DNA of 64,000 nt from Mya arenaria (lineage: Eukaryota; Mollusca; Bivalvia; Myida; Myidae). The stretch spans positions 366,001 to 430,000 of the forward strand of contig NC_069136.1 in the NCBI RefSeq assembly GCF_026914265.1. Reading direction: 5' to 3'. Of the stretch, positions 35,801 to 45,651 are shown piece by piece. Every line of letters begins with the position of its first letter. Positions within the stretch are counted from its first letter, which is position 1. Made by a program: the position numbers and the translations under genes. Under the pieces are notes generated by a model. The model saw only the letters and a program-made list of their open reading frames with translations. It searched no databases and was not told the DNA's origin.

Positions 35801-38800
35801 TCAAACACGATTAAATTCTTTTACAAAGATTCATTGGAAAGGTTTCCATTCAATCAATTCAATTCGGGAAAGATATATCCTTCTAACGTAGAGAAAATAG
35901 CCAAATAGGCTAGCAGCTTTAAAAAGCCCAGCATTTATTTACGACCTCTTCCCATTTTAATGTATTTCCCTGATACATTCATGTTTTTAATATGAGTAAA
36001 TCAATGGCCATGGAATTTCCTTAACCATTGCAAAGCAAAGATGGGTTCTTAAACTTTAAGACAAGCAAGTACAAACTGCATTTTTATGAGACAGCCAGTG
36101 GGTTGAAGATTGTGCTGAACACAGACTTGAAGGTTGACAGTGTCAAGGACATTCTCCATGAAATCTACAAAAATGTGAGTGTTTATAATTTGTATCATAT
36201 AAAAGGACAAGAAAACATATTCTTTAGCTTCTTAATCCTTTTTTTTAATCTCTGCTTGTGATTTTTACTTCATATTTTCTTGAAAATTTTATTGATGAAT
36301 GGTAATGCAATACAATGCAATAATTAAAGATATTAAACCAAAACATAAGTTTCATATTAGTTTTCATATTTTCTTGAACAAAAACTAGTAACGTTCACCA
36401 GGAATATATGAAGATAATTGTCTCAACTATTATACCCTTACCTAATACATCCGCCTTAAACTGAAGATTTTTTTTTAGAATTGAAATGATTTATAACGAA
36501 GTGGGGAGTAAACATTAATAATTTTTAGCTCTACTGGCCAAAGGCCAGAAGAGCTTATGCGATGGTTATGTGTACGTAGTATGTGCATCCATGCGTTCGT
36601 GCGTCCGTGCGTCTGTAAACAATTGCTTGTGAACACGATACAGTCTTCAGTTTTGATTGTATCTCGATGTACCCCTTGCATGCCTAGATTATGGCCCTTG
36701 ATAGTATAAAAAAATGTTATTGTGTAAACAATTGGTTGTGAACATGATACAGTCTTCAGTTTTGATTGTATCTCAATGAAACTTGTACAGTATCTAGATA
36801 TCCATTAAGAGCTCGGTTCCTTTCGAAAACCAGCCAGATCTGACCATGAATGCCTAGATTATGGGCCATGAAAGTTTTAAAGAAATGCTTTCTATTTTTA
36901 GCCAGGTCTGCATGAGCGAATTCTATTTTAGCCAAGTTTACATGTACATGTAAAATCAAGTATAGAGTTAAGGGAGACAATTTGCAAATCTAGGATTTTG
37001 AGAGACAATTTGAATTTTTGCTTCTGCAGTTGATTTTGTGAATTACTCTGCCTTGTTCTTGTTGAAAGCCCAAATGCCATTTTTTAGATTTAAGTTCTGT
37101 AGTTTGTGCATTCATCTTAACAAAATTGGTTGTGAATGTTTAAGTTATGCACCTGGTGTCATTACTGGCCACACCCAGGGTTCACAGGTTTGGTAAACAT
37201 AAATCTGGAAAGGTTTGAAAATCTTTTTGTGTGTTCGTGCATCCATCTCAGCACAATTGATTGTGAATGTTTGTTCAAATTGATCGAATGTTGTCCTAGG
37301 ATGCCCTCGACTTTGACCTTTTGACCAACTTTTTTAAACTTTTAAAACTACAGAATTTTTTACTATGAGTACAGTTTTGAAAGCATTTTTTTTTTTGTCA
37401 GATTACTTTTACTTGGCACATATTAAAATAGTTCATGCAACTAATCTGCTTACAATACTTTCTGGGCTCAGATGTTGAACGTGCTACGTTTTCAGGTAAC
37501 CCAAACACAAAACATAAACTATATATGTCTGTTGCCTTTTACCCATACATACATGCTCTGGATTGATATGACCACAAAAGCCATGCCAGTAGAGCATAGG
37601 CCCTGTTGGGCCTCTTGTTATCAACATTTTATCCAACATGTTTTTGTAATAATAATGTAATGCATTTCTTTTTGTTTGTCCATTTAGGATTATCAACAAA
37701 TTTTTTATGGTATTTTGTTAACAAATAATGAGCTTTCTTTGCCCAGAAACTTGAATGTTTACATTTAATGGCCGGTGTTTCTTATATTCCACATTATTAG
37801 AACCCTTAGATTTCACTTTTTGAAGTTTTTTTAACTGTCACTCACGCTCCATACTTAGCGTGACAATTAGGTGATGAAAAATGTAGGTATCCGAGGAAGA
37901 CATTCCTGTTATTTTGTACTAAATGTTGAGATGTTAGTTGATGTTCATGTTGTGGATTAGAGCCCCCTTCAGTGTTGGCGAATAAGTGCCCTATGTTGAA
38001 ATGAAATAGTATGCCTCGCAGTTAATAACCACTTTATCCCATTCAATAACTTTCTTAAGCATTATATTTATTTTGTCACCTTAATGCAAGAACTCAATGT
38101 CTGCTTCTTTTATACATGCAGTTATTAAGTTCTTGCTTAAAGGTTACATATTATACAGGTCAATTTGGATGGCTGATATTTGTCTAATGGCTATTATGTT
38201 AATATGTATATTATGCAATATGCATACTGAACTAAATATCCATTAAATTAATAATTAACAAGTGCTTCCATAATTAAAAGGTTAAAAAATTTGATTTTAA
38301 CAACCATAGCATCCACTAATTAGATATATAATTAAGTAAGTCAGAATACATGGTATGAGTACGATCCACTGACACAATAATATACAAAACCATTTTGATA
38401 TATATAATGATAATGCCAGTAGTTTTTAGCTCGACTATTCGAAGAAAAGGTGTGCTATACTACTTGCCCCAGCGTCGGCGTCGTCGGCGTCCTGTTAAAG
38501 TTTTAGGGCAAGTTGGGATTTTCACTTATAAGTCCAATACCCTACATTCAATTGACTTAATACTTCACACAGTTGTTCAGGGCCATCACATGATGAGGTT
38601 AGATAACTCCATATTATTCTTTACACAGATTATGGCCCCTGATTGACTATGGAACTTAGGTTAAAGTTTTAGGGCAAGTTGGAATATTTACTAATAGCTT
38701 CTATATCCTTTGTTCAATTGACTTAATACTTCACACAGTTGTTCAGGACCATCACACAATGAGGTTAAATAACTCCATATTATCCTAAATACAAGTTATG

Positions 38801-40709
38801 GCCCCTAATTGACTTAGGTTAAAGTTTTAGGGCAGGTTAAAGTTTTAGGGCAAGTTGTGATTTTTACTTAAAACTCCAATACCATTCATTCAATTGACTT
38901 AATACTTCATACAGTTGTTCAGAGCCATCACATAATGAGGTTAGATAACTCCATATTATCTTTTATACAAATTATGGCCCCTGATTGACTATAGAACTTA
39001 GGTTAAAGTTTTAGGGCTGGTTGGGATATTGTTTAATAACTTCTATACCCTTCATTCAATTGACTTAGTACTTCACACAATTGTTCTGGACCATCACCCA
39101 ATGAGGTTACATAACTCCATACCCTTAATACAAGTTATGACCCCTGATTGACTTAGGTTAAAGTTTGAGGCAAGTAAAAGTTAAGGGCAAGTTGGGATTT
39201 TAATAAAAAAAACTTCTATACCGTTCATTAAATGCACTTAATAAAATTCAAAATTATTGACGACCATCTTACAACAAGAAACATAACTCCGTTTTAAGCC
39301 TAAATACAAATTATGGCCCTTGATTATTTTTATTGTTTTTTTTGTTGTTGTTTTTTTCCTTTGAAAGGCATATTTGTATATTTTTAACCACATTTTCATT
39401 ATGGGAAATCAAGTTATTTGAATGACTTGCGTCATTGTTTGGGCGGGCTGGTGGGAGGACAGCATCAAATTCACCTTATGTATCGAATAATTTTAGTTAG
39501 GTTTTACATAAAGAGACCAAACTTGGTTATGTATTCTTAGTCAAAGCGGCATAGTCGAGCGCGCTGTCTTACGACGGCTCTTGTTAGCTTGACTATTCGA
39601 AGAATAAGGAGGCTTTACCATTCGGCCTGGCAGGCATCTGGTTAAAGTTTTAGGGCAAGTTGCCATTTTCCTATTGATTTTAGGGGTCATCTGGTCAAAG
39701 GTCAAGGCCACAGTGACCTTTAATGGTAAAAGGTTATCTGAGTGATAACTTGACAATGCCTGCACCCATGGCACTTGACTTGGAGGTTGGGCCTGACCAG
39801 TAGATGGCCCCTTTTGATTTTAGGGGTCATTGGGCCAAAGGTCAAGGTCACATTGACCTTGAATGATAAAAGGTTGTCCTAGTGATAACTCAAAAATGCC
39901 TGCACCCATGGCCCTCAAACTTGACTTGGAGGTTGGGCCTGACCAGTAGATGACCCCTATTGATTTTAGGGGTCAAAGGTCAAGGTCACAGTGATCTTGA
40001 AAGAAAACTCGACAATTCCTTGACCTTGTGTCATCAAACTTGGCATGTAGGTTTGGCCTGACCAGCAGATGACCCCTCTTGACTTTGGGAGGTCAAGGTC
40101 ACAGTAACCTTTATAACAAATCTCCTTCCAGTGGTGTCTCAACAATGCCTAAACCTATGATCATCAAACTTGACATGGAAGTCTGGCCTGACCAGGGGAT
40201 GACCCTTATTGATTTTAGGAGTCATTGGGTCAAAGGTCAAGTTTACAGTGACCTTGAATGCGAAAATGTTTCCAGTGATAACTCGACAATGCCTGCACCC
40301 ATGGCCCTCAAACCTGACTTGGAGTTGTGTCTGACCTGTAGATGACCCCTTATGATTTAAGGGGTCATCGGGTCAAAGGTCAAGGTCACAGTGACCTTGA
40401 ACGAAAAAAGCTTGTCTGTGTGATAAATTGTCAATGCGTACACCCATGGCCCTCAAACTCGACATTTAGATTTTTGGTGACCAGATGATGACTCTTAAGG
40501 AATTTGATGTCATAATGTTTGACAAACATCTCTTGTTATGTTTTTGTATCGCTTGGTATTGTTATTTTCAGATCTATGTGGAATATGTAGTGAAGAATCC
40601 AGTATGTGAGCTGAGCCAACCTATTGAGACAGAACTGTTTAAACAAAAGCTGGACGAGTACATTCGAGGTCTTTCAATATTTGCCACCAAGGTTTCACAA
40701 GTAGACTAA
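29775..40709 (+). CDS. TRAPPC1: TRAPPC1 (Bet5), trafficking protein particle complex subunit 1, whole gene
   Basis: Four coding exons (29775-29873, 33398-33468, 36036-36174, 40572-40709) join in phase to 447 nt, a 148-residue protein including no signal peptide. The family (about 145 residues in human) is a longin-fold core subunit of TRAPP complexes, which act as guanine-nucleotide exchange factors for Rab1/Rab11-type GTPases in ER-to-Golgi and Golgi traffic. Recognisable segments in order: [102 protein letters not shown], and [19 protein letters not shown] at the C-terminus. No frameshift or stop is seen. All three introns carry mobile elements. Identity rests on strong similarity across the whole family length. 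Confidence 0.95.
30220..31450. mobile_element. MITE family M, copy 3, split by a nested insertion
   Basis: Left part 30220-30482 starts atgcaccagtcaattgtaac and carries the usual blocks up to ccccggtatacc. The right end 31400-31450 resumes ccggtatacccccagacctg and finishes attacaattggctggtgcat. The interruption is a separate element (30483-31399). Confidence 0.85.
30483..31399. mobile_element. 917-bp element inserted into MITE copy 3 (10-bp target duplication)
   Basis: The 10-mer ccggtatacc occurs at 30473-30482 and 31400-31409, exactly flanking 917 bp that are absent in the other family M copies. Ends are weakly inverted: agACAAcGtGAA at the left against the reverse complement ACAAtGcGAA at the right. 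The right end carries two short hairpins (31319-31325/31341-31347, gaccgac...gtcggtc; 31363-31368/31377-31382, cggaca...tgtccg). A 9-11 bp duplication fits Mutator-like elements, but no transposase is present and the family is unproven. Confidence 0.7.
33398..33468 (+). CDS. TRAPPC1: TRAPPC1 exon 2
   Basis: Starts after attgcag (AG 33396-33397): [23 protein letters not shown] plus two bases of the next codon; donor GT at 33469-33470, phase 2. Immediately after the donor lies a 36/37-bp tandem duplication (33472-33508 and 33509-33544, tccttttcatatggtagacg...), so the donor abuts a repeat. Confidence 0.93.
34192..34232 (+). CDS. Candidate first exon inside TIR element ([13 protein letters not shown]...)
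   Basis: ATG at 34192 after a CpG-rich leader; 13 codons then cg|gtaagt, a near-consensus donor (GT 34233-34234). Joining to the exon at 34875 is out of phase as written; one additional A in the aaa of ctaaat would put the two in phase. No family is recognised. It could equally be the relic of a captured host promoter. Confidence 0.3.
34875..35029 (+). CDS. Candidate last exon inside TIR element ([16 protein letters not shown]...)
   Basis: Acceptor atttttttacag (AG 34873-34874) opens a 51-residue frame ending in TAA at 35027-35029: [20 protein letters not shown], then [20 protein letters not shown] and [11 protein letters not shown]. Composition is protein-like (acidic, balanced), and the 'TIGDLK' stretch recalls ubiquitin-like folds, but this is only a suggestion. 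Function unknown. Confidence 0.35.
36036..36174 (+). CDS. TRAPPC1: TRAPPC1 exon 3
   Basis: Begins with one base completing the split Val codon, then [20 protein letters not shown] ... DILHEIYKN; donor aaat|gtgagt (GT 36175-36176), phase 0. This exon encodes the most conserved core of the protein. Confidence 0.95.
36522..37619 (+). mobile_element. CTCTTGTT-ending element, family A (hairpin-bounded)
   Basis: Starts ttttt then a 29-nt near-perfect hairpin agctctactggcc-aaa-ggccagaagagct (36527-36555). Internally, units 'gattgtatctc.atg', 'gattatgg.cc' and 'aacaattggttgtgaa' recur. Ends with hairpin aggccc-tgtt-gggcct (37598-37613) then cttgtt. It has no ORF. The ends resemble non-autonomous Helitron-like elements. 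Confidence 0.7.
38423..39585 (+). mobile_element. CTCTTGTT-ending element, family B, with ~170-bp tandem core (5 units)
   Basis: Starts tttttagctcgactattcga. The core repeats about every 165-175 bp with 'gttaaagttttagggcaagt' near 38495, 38661, 38835, 39001 and 39160, each followed by 'attcaattgacttaata' and 'aactccata'. The last part matches 28620-28886. Ends gcgcgctgtcttacgacggc then tcttgtt. It resembles bivalve 'pearl'-type elements, which are known for tandem cores. Confidence 0.8.
39586..40536 (+). mobile_element. CTCTTGTT-ending element, family C, with AAGGTCAAGGTCACAG tandem core
   Basis: Directly abuts the previous element. Starts agcttgactattcgaagaat. Six diverged units of ~115-150 bp contain 'ggtcaaaggtcaaggtcaca' followed by 'gtgaccttga', 'aatgcctgcacccatggc' and 'cctgaccag.agatgacccc'. 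Ends in hairpin atgtttgacaaacat then ctcttgtt. Confidence 0.8.
40572..40709 (+). CDS. TRAPPC1: TRAPPC1 exon 4 (last)
   Basis: After acceptor gttattttcag, encodes 45 residues [20 protein letters not shown] ... FATKVSQVD and TAA. Reads straight on from exon 3 ([16 protein letters not shown]), matching the family. Confidence 0.95.
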   Translation: MYVEYVVKNPVCELSQPIETELFKQKLDEYIRGLSIFATKVSQVD

Positions 40710-40940
40710 GTTTGAGTGTATGGTGAACAGTTAGCGAATGAATATCATTATGATCAGGTTTTGTTAGTTGTGTTTAATTCGTGTGTATATTTTGTTTCAT
40801 TTTTGTACTGGTATGTGGATTCATACTCGTATCTGTAAACATTTGTAAGTGCAATATGTTGACCTTGATGATTGTTTGTATATATGTGATGAGAATTTTC
40901 AAATTAAACCAATATGTACACACATATCTTTATTTTACTA

Positions 40941-40946
40941 AATAAA
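40941..40946 (+). other. Possible polyadenylation signal of TRAPPC1
   Basis: AATAAA about 230 bases after the stop; an ATTAAA lies nearer at about 40901. Either is plausible. Confidence 0.35.
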
Positions 40947-40959
40947 CCTAAATGGAAAC

Positions 40960-43900
40960 CTGGGCATGTAGATTAGGGAATGTCTGCTTCATGTCAGCAA
41001 CAGTTCGAGCTCAGTCTTTACTTTGTCATGCATAGAGAGAATAAAAAACACTAAACACAAAATGGTTTCCATGACAAGTGATGGTGTCTCAAGACCCAGA
41101 GCCCCGCTTCTATAAAGATCAAAAGGCTCGTCCCTGTAGTTTCTATTGTATTATTAAGAGCGTAACCCCGCCATTGGCGTTAACTGCGTTTCACTAATAC
41201 TATGGTTAACAACATCGCATAGATTATGCCCGTACCTTTACGGGTTTCTCCGAGCACTCATAAACGACATTAGGTTTAAGTTAAGGGCCCAACTTAAACC
41301 GTACATAAAATGTCGAGGGCACAGTGAAAGGTCACTGGTGAAAATGCCATGTGGTCGATGTTCGGGCTTTATCTTTGCAAAGCATAGTAGAATTTAAATT
41401 AACTTGGCTAAAATGTTTCCATGACAGGACGGTGGGCCTGGTACAAGACCGAGGTACATGACAGATCGAGGTCACAATTAAAGGTCATTGGCCGAAATGC
41501 CTTGAACTTTGTGGTCGAGCAGTAACATTGATAAGAAAAGACTGATTTAAAATACCTTGCCACAAGGGTTTTCGATGACAATACGGAGTGTCGCTTTCAG
41601 TACAAGAAGACACAAGCCTTTACGTCAAAGCTCAAGGCCGTTTATAGTTCATTGATCAACAGGCCTTCTATTTTGGCTCGGCCTGGCTAGTTATGCATAT
41701 GGGGATTGCAAATTAACGTTGCACAAATCATAAGACAATGTGTCCTGTGCAAAACCCATGTGTGCAGGTTTAATGTCAAGGTTGCACTAGAGGGTCATTA
41801 GTTGTAACCTGGACATGCATAAGAAGGTTTGAAATAATTTGGCACAAATTTTAACCATGCCTACAAAATCTGTCGCCAGATTCAAATGTCAAGGTCAAAT
41901 GTCATGACTACACTCTTTTTAGTGGGTTAAACGTCACATATAAAGTTCTTCACCCAAAATTTCCTGTATAATTTCTTGTCTTTTATAAAAATTGTTTCTT
42001 GGTTATTTTTTTTAAGGATTTCAAAATAACTTGGCACACATTGTCACAATTGCAAAACTGTGTGATATCAGCATCACTCTGTACGTAAAAGGTCAAGGTC
42101 ACACTCATAGTTTTTTGGTGTAACAATGGGTGCTTTCTATTAATTAAAGAGAAGCATATAACCCTTTTAGAGATTTCCTTCTCCGTACATGAATGTATTT
42201 CTATCCATCACTTATTTAAATTGCCCAAACCGACTGCCCGTCAAACAGTCCGTTAGATTCCAGACAAATAACTAAAATATGAATTAAGTCAGCGTCGTTA
42301 GATTATATAAAAATATAAGTATATGGCCTGTTTATTATGAGGTTTAAACGATTAAGGTCATGTTCACAGTAAACTTTGGCAACACATATTTCTGGTGAAC
42401 AATGCCAGAGCCTCAAATTTCACTCAAAGTTGGCCTTAGTAGTAGATTTTGAGGCGAACAGGCCAAATTGACATGTAGCAATAAAATGTTTTTCTATCAC
42501 ACTTCAAAATCAACTAAGCTATACTATTAACACGAAGGAATTTTTATGACGAAAAACGACCCCATTGGTATTGAGGACAAAGGTTTAGGTCAAAGTGACC
42601 TTAAGCAATCAAATGGTTTCCGAATTAAAAAGTAAAAACAACTAACCCCAGTGTCCTTGAAAAAGATAAAAAGTTATGCTAACTCCCAAACAAAACGTTA
42701 AATTAAATAGTATTCACTGAAAATACAGCGCGAAATCATGACAGATTTATAATGTCAAAAACAGGGTCAATAATTCATGTTAATAATTAGTTTCATTTTT
42801 AGTTTTAAGTTATTTGACGCATGTTTAGTCTGTTTTGATAGTCTCAATAAGTTGTTAGTCACCACGTAAAACCTAAATCAAATCTTAGGAAAGTTTTCTT
42901 TCACTTAACTTACAATTGTTCACGCAATAGAGGCAGCTTTTTCATCTGATATATCCGAAACTTGATCAGAATGACTCCCTTGTGTCTCGTTCAAGTACAA
43001 AAATGGATATCGGGGAAAATACCTTGGTCAATATTTATGCAAAAAGCTACAGAAACAAACTCTTTAAACTTTAAATACGTTGTTTTCAGAAGTCAGATTT
43101 TTATGCTCCCAGAAGGAAATGCATTTAGTGGCCGCTTTGTCCGTCCGCCCGTCTGTCACGCTCTTGGCTGGGGAATAACTTTTGAACTTCTGATGAGATT
43201 TTTTAAAAAATGGTATATTGTTAGATGGCAGTGAGAGGAAGTGAACGATAATCATGTCGTGCATTTTTATGAAGCTATTTCCCCTTTACCAGTTTCTCAT
43301 AAGTGGCGCTTGTCGAGGTTATTTATTTCAAAACACTTCAGGGATTGAAATAACACCTGGTATACAAATAGATGACAATGAGATTAAGTGCAGTGCACAC
43401 GAACCATAATCTTATCATGCATATCAAATAAGTTATCTCCCCTTAACCATTTTAATACACTTGACGTTTGCCGGGCCAAATCTTAGAAACAAACTAAAGG
43501 GATTGAAATAAAACGTGACATGTAGATATATTGAAATACGAGGAAGTGCAGAAGCCAAAAACCATAACCTGTCATGCATGTATTTTTGTAATTTCCCCTA
43601 AAACTACCCTTATCTGATAGTTTTTGTAAATTTGAGTTTGTCCGGTTCATATCTTGGAAAGTACTAAAGATATTCTAGCGCTGCATCGTTTTAGTTATCC
43701 TCCCTTTACCATTCCTTGATCTTGTCTGAAAGAACAAAAGGGATTGAAATGCAACTTGAAATGTAGATGGATGTAAATAAGAGGAAGTACAGTACAAAAG
43801 TAAAATGTATCGCTCCCTTAACCTGATATTTTCCATAATTGGTGCTTGTTCAGGACATTGTTTGGAACGTCCTAAAGGGATCAAATTGATACTTGGTATA

Positions 43901-44300
43901 TAAATTGATTGCATTGACAAGTGTAGAACCTAATAACCTACTCCTCTACTACTTATACACATGGTATTTGAATTTAAATTGCTGCTTTTTTATTTTATGG
44001 CTTCAAATATACATTAAAATTGATTCTTAAACCAGCCCATTTATCTTTCTATGTTATGATAGTTTTTCAACTTGTGTATAATGATGCTTCAACCACTATA
44101 GTGGGATAAATGCTCAAGTCATGGTGACCTTGAGCTGAAACCTGTTTCCTATATAACTTGAAAGCTAGGGCCAAGGAATCCCGAACTTGATATGCAGATT
44201 TGTCATAACCAGGTGATGAAGCCTCACGATTATCAGGTCAGTTGGTCAAAGATCAAGGTTGTGGTGACCTTGAGCTTAAAGTTCGTTCCACATCAATAAC
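40960..44300. repeat. Diverged tandem-core elements between TRAPPC1 and the receptor gene
   Basis: No gene is seen. Old units with 'gtcaaggtca', 'ggtcattgg' and 'gtggtgaccttgagct' occur at 41290-42620 and 44100-44290. A second theme lies at 43090-43930: 'tttatgctcccagaagg' and 'ccgctttgtccgtccgcccg', followed by about four ~160-bp units with 'aagggattgaaat' and 'tgtcatgcat'. These look like decayed relatives of the intron 3 elements. Confidence 0.6.
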
Positions 44301-44548
44301 TTATGAATGCTTAAGGACCGCATTCTTGGTAGGTATGTTAATGACAATCAAATACACCACATGAATTCTATTTCGATTGATTAACTCTGGCTGTTTGTCA
44401 AATTTTACCAAATTCAATTTGTCCACTACCTAACTTGTGAATTACTTATCTAATGTTAACTACCCTCGGTAACTGTTTAAGCGCATAACTTTGTACTGAA
44501 TAAGTTTGATTGATCAACAAGTCGGATTACATTATTCAGTCTGGAGTT

Positions 44549-44793
44549 CTGCACCAGTCAATTGTAACCACGCCCCCTCCCTCAGGTCCGGGGGTATACC
44601 GAGGATAGCTGGGAAAAGGGCCGTGCTAAGCAAATTCGGTGGTTTTGTTTTTGAACCGAAAACAGTGGGGATTTGGCCTTAACTAGGATGTTCCCGTTGT
44701 GTTTGGGGGAATTGAACCGCTATTTGCTGGACCGCTTAGTCAAATTCCCCGCTTTTTCTCGGACCTTGGGGAGCGTGAATTGACTGGTGCATT
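44549..44793. mobile_element. MITE family M, copy 4
   Basis: Left end tgcaccagtcaattgtaacc; right end gaattgactggtgcattat. Internal blocks run in the same orientation as copy 2 (ccgggggtataccgaggata). Shorter than other copies through internal deletions. Confidence 0.85.
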
Positions 44794-44986
44794 ATGCTAA
44801 TATGGTTGTTCAATAAGAGATCATTGCGATGATAGATTTTAATAAATGATCATTGAAATATAATCAAAAATGCAATGACTGAACCTTATTTATCATAATA
44901 ATTCTATGTAAACTAGTAAAGGCGCACAATTGAGGATGAACAAACTTAATAATGATAATAATTTAAAAAACTATAGATAACGAAAA

Positions 44987-44992
44987 TTTATT
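44987..44992 (-). other. Possible polyadenylation signal of receptor gene
   Basis: AATAAA on the minus strand about 260 bases after the stop codon. AT-rich context makes this weak. Confidence 0.3.
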
Positions 44993-45249
44993 CTATCAAT
45001 AGTAATACGTATAAATAACTAGACTATTAAAAATATTTTGTATTAAGAAAAGACAGTTACATAAAACTGATTTTGTATAAACAGACAGATAAAAAACATC
45101 TAGATTATAGTAATAAAACATAATGTTGCAAATCTATTCAACCATCGCACTTCTAACGAAACCTTTAAGACAACCTTAAAGGTATGTTTCTGGAATAGAC
45201 CGATACAGTTTCACCGCATAACTCTTCCATAAAGAACTATTCTAATATA

Positions 45250-45651
45250 TTAAAATGAAAAGGTTCTATGAGAACCTTGGTTGTAGAGAGGGTTGTGATT
45301 GGCTTGGTTACTTCTATACCCGTAGTTATAATCCCGTCCCCCCGAGTACATATACTGCGAATGATCGCCGTACGATCTAGTGTTAGCTCTGTGAGTTCTG
45401 GAAAACTGTGGCCATGGTTCAGGACTGTAACGTGAATGTTGAGGGTCATTTTGAGAGTGGAAGTAATCCATCTGGGGACCATACTCGTTCAATTGCTGAT
45501 CCCGCGTGTGTTCAAAGTGATAAGCGTCACCATTTCTACCGTCCTGAATGCCTTCCGGCGAAATATCATCCAAGTTCCGGACATATCGGGCACGGCGTGT
45601 CCGAGCATTCGTCACAGATTCGTTCGCTTGATCTTCCGCAGCGGTTAATGT
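45250..45651 (-). CDS. Receptor gene exon 9 (cytoplasmic tail)
   Basis: Acceptor gatattttgtag; begins TLTAAEDQANESVTNARTRR and ends HNPLYNQGSHRTFSF-stop. Many Tyr lie in polar, Asn/Gln/His/Arg-rich context (NEYGPQM, RYSPEPW, QYMYSGG, DYNYGY). NPLY fits the NPXY class bound by PTB domains or endocytic adaptors. Phosphorylation is inferred only. Confidence 0.85.
   Translation of the reverse strand, partial: TLTAAEDQANESVTNARTRRARYVRNLDDISPEGIQDGRNGDAYHFEHTRDQQLNEYGPQMDYFHSQNDPQHSRYSPEPWPQFSRTHRANTRSYGDHSQYMYSGGRDYNYGYRSNQANHNPLYNQGSHRTFSF

Larger units (their letters stand above)
33469..36035 (+). other. TRAPPC1 intron 2 (2,567 bp)
   Basis: Contains the 1,600-bp TIR element 33844-35443. The acceptor ccttaaccattgcaaag has a weak pyrimidine tract, but only this site restores the conserved [14 protein letters not shown]. 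Confidence 0.85.
36175..40571 (+). other. TRAPPC1 intron 3 (4,397 bp), mostly mobile elements
   Basis: Three elements ending in CTCTTGTT occupy most of it: 36522-37619, 38423-39585 and 39586-40536, the last two abutting head to tail. The last ends only about 35 bases before the acceptor gttattttcag. Confidence 0.9.
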
